Positions 59,712-64,000 of a stretch of DNA of 64,000 nucleotides are shown one piece after another. The stretch covers positions 62,001 to 126,000 of the forward strand of contig NZ_SMAR01000004.1 in the NCBI RefSeq assembly GCF_004342225.1, in the 5' to 3' direction. The number at the start of each line of letters is the position of its first letter. Within the stretch, counting starts at the first letter, position 1. The notes below the pieces were generated by a model. That model did not search any database and had not been told where the DNA came from. It saw only the letters and a list, made by a program, of their open reading frames with translations. Made by a program: the position numbers and the translations under genes. The DNA is from Martelella mediterranea. Lineage in GTDB: Bacteria > Pseudomonadota > Alphaproteobacteria > Rhizobiales > Rhizobiaceae.

Positions 59712-61151
59712 TTAAACGCCGGAACGACCGTCCATTCCGATATAAGCGATGCGCAGCATGTTCGTCGCGCCCGGCGTACCAAGCGGAACACCGGCAGATA
59801 TGATGATCCGATCGCCCGGCTTGCCGTAGTCTTCATCAACGACAATCCGGCAGGCACCATCCACCATGCTGTCGAGATCGGTCGGTTCATCGGCAACCAC
59901 GCAATGCAGCCCCCAGACAACCGAGAGACGGCGTGCTGTTTTGACAACCGGCGACAGGGCAATGATCGGAACATTCGGCCGTTCACGCGCGGCACGAAGG
60001 CCGGTTGTGCCGGAAGCGGTGTAGCAAACCAGCGCGGAAAGCTTCAGCGTTTCAGCGATTTCGCGTGATGCCAGGGAGATCGCGTCGGCGCCGGTTGCCT
60101 CCGGCTGCGGGCGCTGCGCGTGCAGGATGTTGGGATAAAGGTGCTCGTGCTCGATCGTGCGGGCGACAGAAGCCATCGTTTTAACAGCTTCGACCGGATA
60201 CTGACCGGCGGCCGATTCAGCAGACAGCATCACAGCATCCGCACCTTCGAAAACAGCTGTTGCAACGTCGGAAACTTCTGCGCGGGTGGGAACCGGCGAA
60301 GTAATCATCGATTCCAGCATCTGCGTGGCGACGACCACGGGTTTGCCGGCAGCGCGGCAGGCACGGATCAGCTTTTTCTGCAGACCGGGAACGGTTTCCA
60401 GCGGCATTTCAACGCCAAGGTCACCACGGGCAACCATCAGCGCATCACTCATTTCGATGATCTCATCGATGCGCTCGATAGCCTGCGGCTTCTCGATCTT
60501 CGACATCAGGCCAACCTGACCGCGCGCGATCTTGCGGACTTCAGCCAGATCGTCGGGGCGCTGCACAAAGGACAGCGCAATCCAGTCGGCATCGCCGGTT
60601 TCCAGAACGGCGTCGAGGTCGGCGCGGTCCTTCTCGGTCAGAGCGCCAACGCCAAGCAGCGTATCGGGCAGGGAAACGCCCTTGCGGTCGGAAATGGTTG
60701 TACCTGCGATCACGGTGCATTCGATGCTCTTGCCATCGCATTTTTCGGCACGAAGCTGCAGCTTGCCATCATCGATCAGCAGACGGTGCCCGGGCTGAAC
60801 GGACTGAAGGATCTCCGGATGTGGCAGATAAACGCGCTTTTCGTTGCCCGGTTCTTCGTTGTCGTCGAGGGTAAAGGTCTGGCCGATTTCAAGTTCGACC
60901 TTGCCATCCATGAATTTGCCGACGCGCAGTTTTGGGCCCTGAAGGTCGCAAAGGATACCAATGGGCCGGCCACAGCGTGCCTCGACATTGCGGATACGCT
61001 TGATCAGCGTGCGCATCAGGTCGTGGCTGGCATGGCTCATATTGATACGGAAGAGGTCGGCGCCTGCTTCGTGGAGTGCCTGGATCTGCTCTTCTTCGGA
61101 CGAGGCGGGACCAAGTGTGGCGAGAATTTTTACTTTTCTATAACGTCTCAT
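59712..61151 (-). CDS. pyk: Pyruvate kinase
   Basis: A 479-residue glycolytic enzyme converting phosphoenolpyruvate and ADP to pyruvate and ATP. It opens MRRYRKVKILATLGPASS. FRINMSHAS carries the substrate arginine, the catalytic lysine and metal region is MSKIEKPQAIERIDEIIEMS, and MVARGDLGVEMPLETVP is the central signature. The C-terminal domain is complete. Its ATG overlaps the DUF1036 stop (ATGA), so both genes are translated from one mRNA. Confidence 0.97.
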   Translation of the reverse strand: MRRYRKVKILATLGPASSEEEQIQALHEAGADLFRINMSHASHDLMRTLIKRIRNVEARCGRPIGILCDLQGPKLRVGKFMDGKVELEIGQTFTLDDNEEPGNEKRVYLPHPEILQSVQPGHRLLIDDGKLQLRAEKCDGKSIECTVIAGTTISDRKGVSLPDTLLGVGALTEKDRADLDAVLETGDADWIALSFVQRPDDLAEVRKIARGQVGLMSKIEKPQAIERIDEIIEMSDALMVARGDLGVEMPLETVPGLQKKLIRACRAAGKPVVVATQMLESMITSPVPTRAEVSDVATAVFEGADAVMLSAESAAGQYPVEAVKTMASVARTIEHEHLYPNILHAQRPQPEATGADAISLASREIAETLKLSALVCYTASGTTGLRAARERPNVPIIALSPVVKTARRLSVVWGLHCVVADEPTDLDSMVDGACRIVVDEDYGKPGDRIIISAGVPLGTPGATNMLRIAYIGMDGRSGV

Positions 61152-61684
61152 CAGTTCTGACTCTCTTGGGTGCTGGGCTTGTCCGAGAGCTGGACCGTCC
61201 AGCTTTCTTCCCGCCCTGTGTCGTATTCGCTAAAACCCATCTGCTGATAACCGCGGGCAAAGCAGTCATCGACGCCGACGATTTTGAACTCGTCTTCAGC
61301 TACACACATATTGGTATAACCGGTCCAGCGTCCGTTCCCGGAGGCATCTTCGGCGTAGAGGTAGTAATAGCGTGATTCTAAGGGGCCGGAGACGACCGTT
61401 GCGCAGGTCGTGGCCGGAAGTTGCCACCACCCTTCAGATATCCATCCGTCATCATCACGATATCCGACGGCGACGCCGACCAGATTGGCCGTATCGTTGC
61501 AAACGCGGAACTCCGCATGGGCCTGTCGTGGTGAAGCAAAGCCCGCCATCATAACCGCGCCGAATACAACAAAAGCTCCGGCCGTCATGGTGCGGATGCC
61601 TTTAAGGGTTTTCGTGCGGCGATTTGTGGCGGTCAGGAATCGATCTGTCTTCAATGGCATAGGTGTCTTTATCTTGGTTTGCAT
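61151..61684 (-). CDS. DUF1036 secreted protein
   Basis: A 177-residue protein of the DUF1036 family that accompanies pyk in Rhizobiales. A signal sequence (GAFVVFGAVMMAGFASPRQA) follows a basic N-terminus. The mature part has FRVCNDTANLVGVAVGYRDD, GWWQLPATTCATVV and RYYYLYAEDASGN, with conserved cysteines probably forming disulfides. Function is unknown. The start is uncertain: ATG 61684 with AGGTG upstream is used, ATG 61663 is possible. A longer frame reaches upstream of 61684 but overlaps the divergent gene's leader. Confidence 0.85.
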   Translation of the reverse strand: MQTKIKTPMPLKTDRFLTATNRRTKTLKGIRTMTAGAFVVFGAVMMAGFASPRQAHAEFRVCNDTANLVGVAVGYRDDDGWISEGWWQLPATTCATVVSGPLESRYYYLYAEDASGNGRWTGYTNMCVAEDEFKIVGVDDCFARGYQQMGFSEYDTGREESWTVQLSDKPSTQESQN

Positions 61685-61838
61685 TGACACCTGGGAGTGT
61701 GTCAGCGCGCGCAATTGATTGTAAAGCCCCTTATTATGTGGCCCTGTTCTGGGCGAGTATATGGCATGAATGTGGCTTGCCGAATATGCCGACTCCATGT
61801 CATCACCTGCATTATCGTTAATTCTGCGACGGATATCC

Positions 61839-62618
61839 ATGCCGAACGTCAACGCTTTTGAGATAATAGACGGAAAATATGACACTGGTATAGTCCTTCT
61901 GGGTGATCACGCCATGGCTCATGTGCCTGAAAAATATGGCGAACTCGGGCTGGACGCCAGTGTTTTCCACCGTCACATAGCCTATGATATCGGAATTGAA
62001 AAGCTGACGCGTGCTTTAGCGGCAAGGCTTCAGTGTCCGGCTGTCATGTCAACTTTCTCACGGCTTCTGATTGATCCGAACCGTGGCGAAGACGATCCGA
62101 CATTGATCATGAAGATTTCTGACGGTCAGATCATCCCAGCCAATCATCCGCTCACGGCGGCAGAAAGGCAAAGCCGGATCGATCTTTTTCATCGTCCCTA
62201 TCATGATGCCATTGACGGTGTCATCGCCCGTGCGACAGCTGCAGCGGGAAAGCCGCCACTCGTTCTGTCTCTTCACTCTTTCACACCTGACTGGAAGGGA
62301 TTCAGGCGCCCATGGCATGCCGGTGTGCTCTGGGATGGCGATCCGCGTGCGGTGCGTCCTTTGATCGCGGCTCTGTCTACGCTGGAAGGTGTCGTTGTCG
62401 GAGAGAATGAGCCCTACACCGGCGCGCTGAAAGGCGATACGATGAACCGGCATTGTATGACTGAGGGAATCGCGCATGCACTGCTGGAGGTGCGGCAGGA
62501 TCTGATTGCCGATGATCGGGGTGTGAAACGCTGGGCGGACCTTATCGAACCTATTTTTGCCACCTTGAATGCGGAAGAGAGCGTTCATGAAATAAGGCAT
62601 TTTCCTTCACGGGTATGA
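61839..62618 (+). CDS. N-formylglutamate amidohydrolase family protein
   Basis: A 259-residue hydrolase of the N-formylglutamate amidohydrolase (FGase) family. Characteristic parts are LGDHAMAHVPEKYGELGLDA, STFSRLLIDPNRGEDDPTLI, LSLHSFTPDWKG (metal-binding histidine region) and GENEPYTGALKGDTMNRHC. The family deformylates N-formyl amino acids or related amides; no hut genes are near, so histidine degradation is not implied. ATG 61839 is used, as upstream in-frame starts lie in the divergent promoter region. Confidence 0.9.
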   Translation: MPNVNAFEIIDGKYDTGIVLLGDHAMAHVPEKYGELGLDASVFHRHIAYDIGIEKLTRALAARLQCPAVMSTFSRLLIDPNRGEDDPTLIMKISDGQIIPANHPLTAAERQSRIDLFHRPYHDAIDGVIARATAAAGKPPLVLSLHSFTPDWKGFRRPWHAGVLWDGDPRAVRPLIAALSTLEGVVVGENEPYTGALKGDTMNRHCMTEGIAHALLEVRQDLIADDRGVKRWADLIEPIFATLNAEESVHEIRHFPSRV

Positions 62619-62642
62619 AACACAACGATCAGGGATAATTTC

Positions 62643-62948
62643 ATGAGCGCATTGACGGAAGAAGAGCAGCGCGATCTGGAGGCTGCGGCGTTCAGGCGTC
62701 TTGTATCGCATCTGCGTGAACGTACGGATGTTCAGAACATCGATATGATGAATCTTGCCGGTTTTTGCCGCAATTGTCTTTCCAACTGGTATCGCGATGC
62801 TGCCGAAGAGCGTGACATCAACCTCTCGAAAGACGAATCGCGCCGGGCCATTTACGGGATGGACTACAGCGAATGGAAAGCGCGCTATCAAAGAGAGGCC
62901 AGTGCGGACCAACGTGCCCAATTTGAAGTGAACAAACCACGCGATTAA
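62643..62948 (+). CDS. DUF1244 family protein
   Basis: A 101-residue cytoplasmic protein of the DUF1244 family: FRRLVSHLRERTDVQNIDMM and GFCRNCLSNWYRDAAEE with two cysteines three apart, then GMDYSEWKARYQ. Widespread in Proteobacteria with unknown function; the CxxC-like pair suggests metal binding. It lies 24 bases after the amidohydrolase gene and before gapR, the usual order in Rhizobiales. Confidence 0.93.
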   Translation: MSALTEEEQRDLEAAAFRRLVSHLRERTDVQNIDMMNLAGFCRNCLSNWYRDAAEERDINLSKDESRRAIYGMDYSEWKARYQREASADQRAQFEVNKPRD

Positions 62949-63035
62949 GATTTAGAACCTGAACCTGTCTTGACCTTTGCCGCACTTCGCGGCAGGCAGG
63001 AGCACCTTAAATTTCCGTTTGAACAGGAGATCATT

Positions 63036-63302
63036 ATGTCTGACGCACAAGGCGTTGCGCGCGATCAGCTGCGCTCGTTCATCGAGCGGGTCGAGCGTCT
63101 CGAAGAAGAGAAGAAAACCATCGCTGATGACATCAAGGATGTCTACGGCGAGGCGAAGGCGACCGGTTTCGACACCAAGGCCCTTAGAAAGATCGTTGCT
63201 CTTCGCAAGAAAGACGAGCAGGAGCGCATGGAAGAGGAAGCGATCCTCGATACCTATATGATTGCGCTTGGCATGCTGCGTGCTCCGGAAGACGAAGAGT
63301 AA
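63036..63302 (+). CDS. gapR: GapR-family nucleoid-associated protein (DUF2312)
   Basis: An 88-residue DUF2312 protein: [20 protein letters not shown] then [20 protein letters not shown] and [10 protein letters not shown]. In Caulobacter GapR tetramers encircle overtwisted AT-rich DNA ahead of replication and transcription and support topoisomerases. AGGAG precedes ATG 63036. Helical throughout, length as in the family. Confidence 0.93.
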   Translation: MSDAQGVARDQLRSFIERVERLEEEKKTIADDIKDVYGEAKATGFDTKALRKIVALRKKDEQERMEEEAILDTYMIALGMLRAPEDEE

Positions 63303-63312
63303 GACGCAACGA

Positions 63313-64000
63313 TCAAAGACCGTCAACCATCAGCTTCAGTCCGGCCAGAAACGCCATGGCGTACATGAACGGGTAGAATACATCCATGCGCATGCGTTTG
63401 ATTACAAGTGCGCCGATGACAGTGGAGACGACGGCAAATGGCAGAAGGCTTGCCGAAGCAATCAGGTTCGGCGCCTTCAGCTCTCCCAGTTGATAATAGG
63501 GAAACAGCTTGATGAAGTTGATGATCGCGAAGAAGCGCACACTGGCACCGGTGTATGAGCGCGGATCAAGCTTCAGCGGTAGGGTATAGATCTGGTAGGG
63601 CGGTCCGCCTGAATGCGATATGAAACTGGTATATCCCGCCACCGCTCCCCAGACCGTGCCGGCAACAGGTCGCTGACCGGCCGGCGGTTTTTCCCGCTTG
63701 TCGCCGGGTCGCAGCATGTCAAAGAAATATTTGCCCGCAAAGATTACAGTGACGCCGCCGACAAGCAATCGTGTCAGGTCGAAGGGGACTGTCGAGAACG
63801 TGTACCAGCCAAGGGCAGTGCCGATGAGTGCACCGGGCATCAGATAGAGAAGCGTTGGCCAGTGCGTGTTATGCCGCCAGGAGAACAGCGCCACCACGTC
63901 CATAACGACAAGGATCGGCAAAAGAATTGCCGCTGCGGTTGCCGGATCGACAACAAAGGTCATGATTGGTACGCCGAGCAGCGCCAGCGCACCGCCCATT
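63313..64000 (-). CDS. Sulfite exporter TauE/SafE family permease (partial)
   Basis: The C-terminal 228 residues of a TSUP-family permease with six or seven hydrophobic helices. Repeats of the family are visible in MTFVVDPATAAAILLPILVV and GYTSFISHSGGPPYQIYTLP. The N-terminus lies beyond the window edge, since the family normally has another 15-30 residues before the visible GGALALLGVP. It is convergent with gapR, ten bases away. Substrate could be a sulfur-containing anion or another organic anion. Confidence 0.88.
   Translation of the reverse strand, partial: MGGALALLGVPIMTFVVDPATAAAILLPILVVMDVVALFSWRHNTHWPTLLYLMPGALIGTALGWYTFSTVPFDLTRLLVGGVTVIFAGKYFFDMLRPGDKREKPPAGQRPVAGTVWGAVAGYTSFISHSGGPPYQIYTLPLKLDPRSYTGASVRFFAIINFIKLFPYYQLGELKAPNLIASASLLPFAVVSTVIGALVIKRMRMDVFYPFMYAMAFLAGLKLMVDGL

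Noticed and set aside
60120-61160. 346-codon + strand frame opposite pyk
   Set aside because: Antisense to pyruvate kinase; no independent evidence.

Overview
The window reads as chromosome of a Hyphomicrobiales (Rhizobiales) alphaproteobacterium, most likely Rhizobiaceae-like. The right end carries the pyk - DUF1036 - N-formylglutamate amidohydrolase - DUF1244 - gapR (DUF2312) block typical of that order. The centre carries a complete aga/agp alpha-galactoside locus in the order known from Sinorhizobium meliloti. No rRNA, intact tRNA, CRISPR array or insertion sequence was recognised.

Region 1 (1-23.7 kb) is the late half of a lambda/HK97-type siphoprophage, nearly all on the + strand. It holds a NusG-like antiterminator candidate and a terminator, then HNH nuclease, terminases, portal, protease, capsid, connectors, tail tube, tail chaperones, tape measure, lambda M/L/K/I/J-like tail-tip genes, fibre, and a lysis cassette. 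Integrase, repressor and early genes are not here and would lie to the left. Two minus-strand morons interrupt the morphogenesis genes. One is a membrane-anchored protein flanked by a ~212-bp direct duplication of the tail-chaperone gene. The other is a HicAB toxin-antitoxin pair with its own palindromic operators.

Region 2 (23.7-31.2 kb) looks like cargo between the lysis genes and the right end of the integrated element. It has a single-chain MmeI-like restriction-modification enzyme with an intact nuclease motif, a fragment of a D12-class adenine methylase, and an uncharacterised two-gene minus-strand cassette (coiled-coil protein plus AlbA_2/Schlafen-like protein) that is the best candidate for an undescribed defence system. 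At 31.1 kb there is a tRNA-Leu-like 3' end followed by a strong terminator, which I interpret as attR.

Region 3 (31.2-38.9 kb) has a secreted alpha/beta hydrolase with a divergent membrane AraC-type regulator, then a nikABCDE-like nickel transporter operon preceded by an exact match to the NikR operator pattern (GTATGA-N16-TCATAC).

Region 4 (38.9-46.1 kb, minus strand) is an arabinoside system: ABC importer, GH51 arabinofuranosidase and an ArsR-type regulator, with matching palindromes in front of the two transcription units.

Region 5 (46.2-56.5 kb) is agaL1-agpABCD-agaL2 on the minus strand with a divergent AraC-type regulator (AgpT-like). Region 6 (56.6-59.6 kb) is a TRAP transporter. Region 7 (59.7-64 kb) is the conserved housekeeping block, ending in a TauE/SafE permease cut by the window edge.
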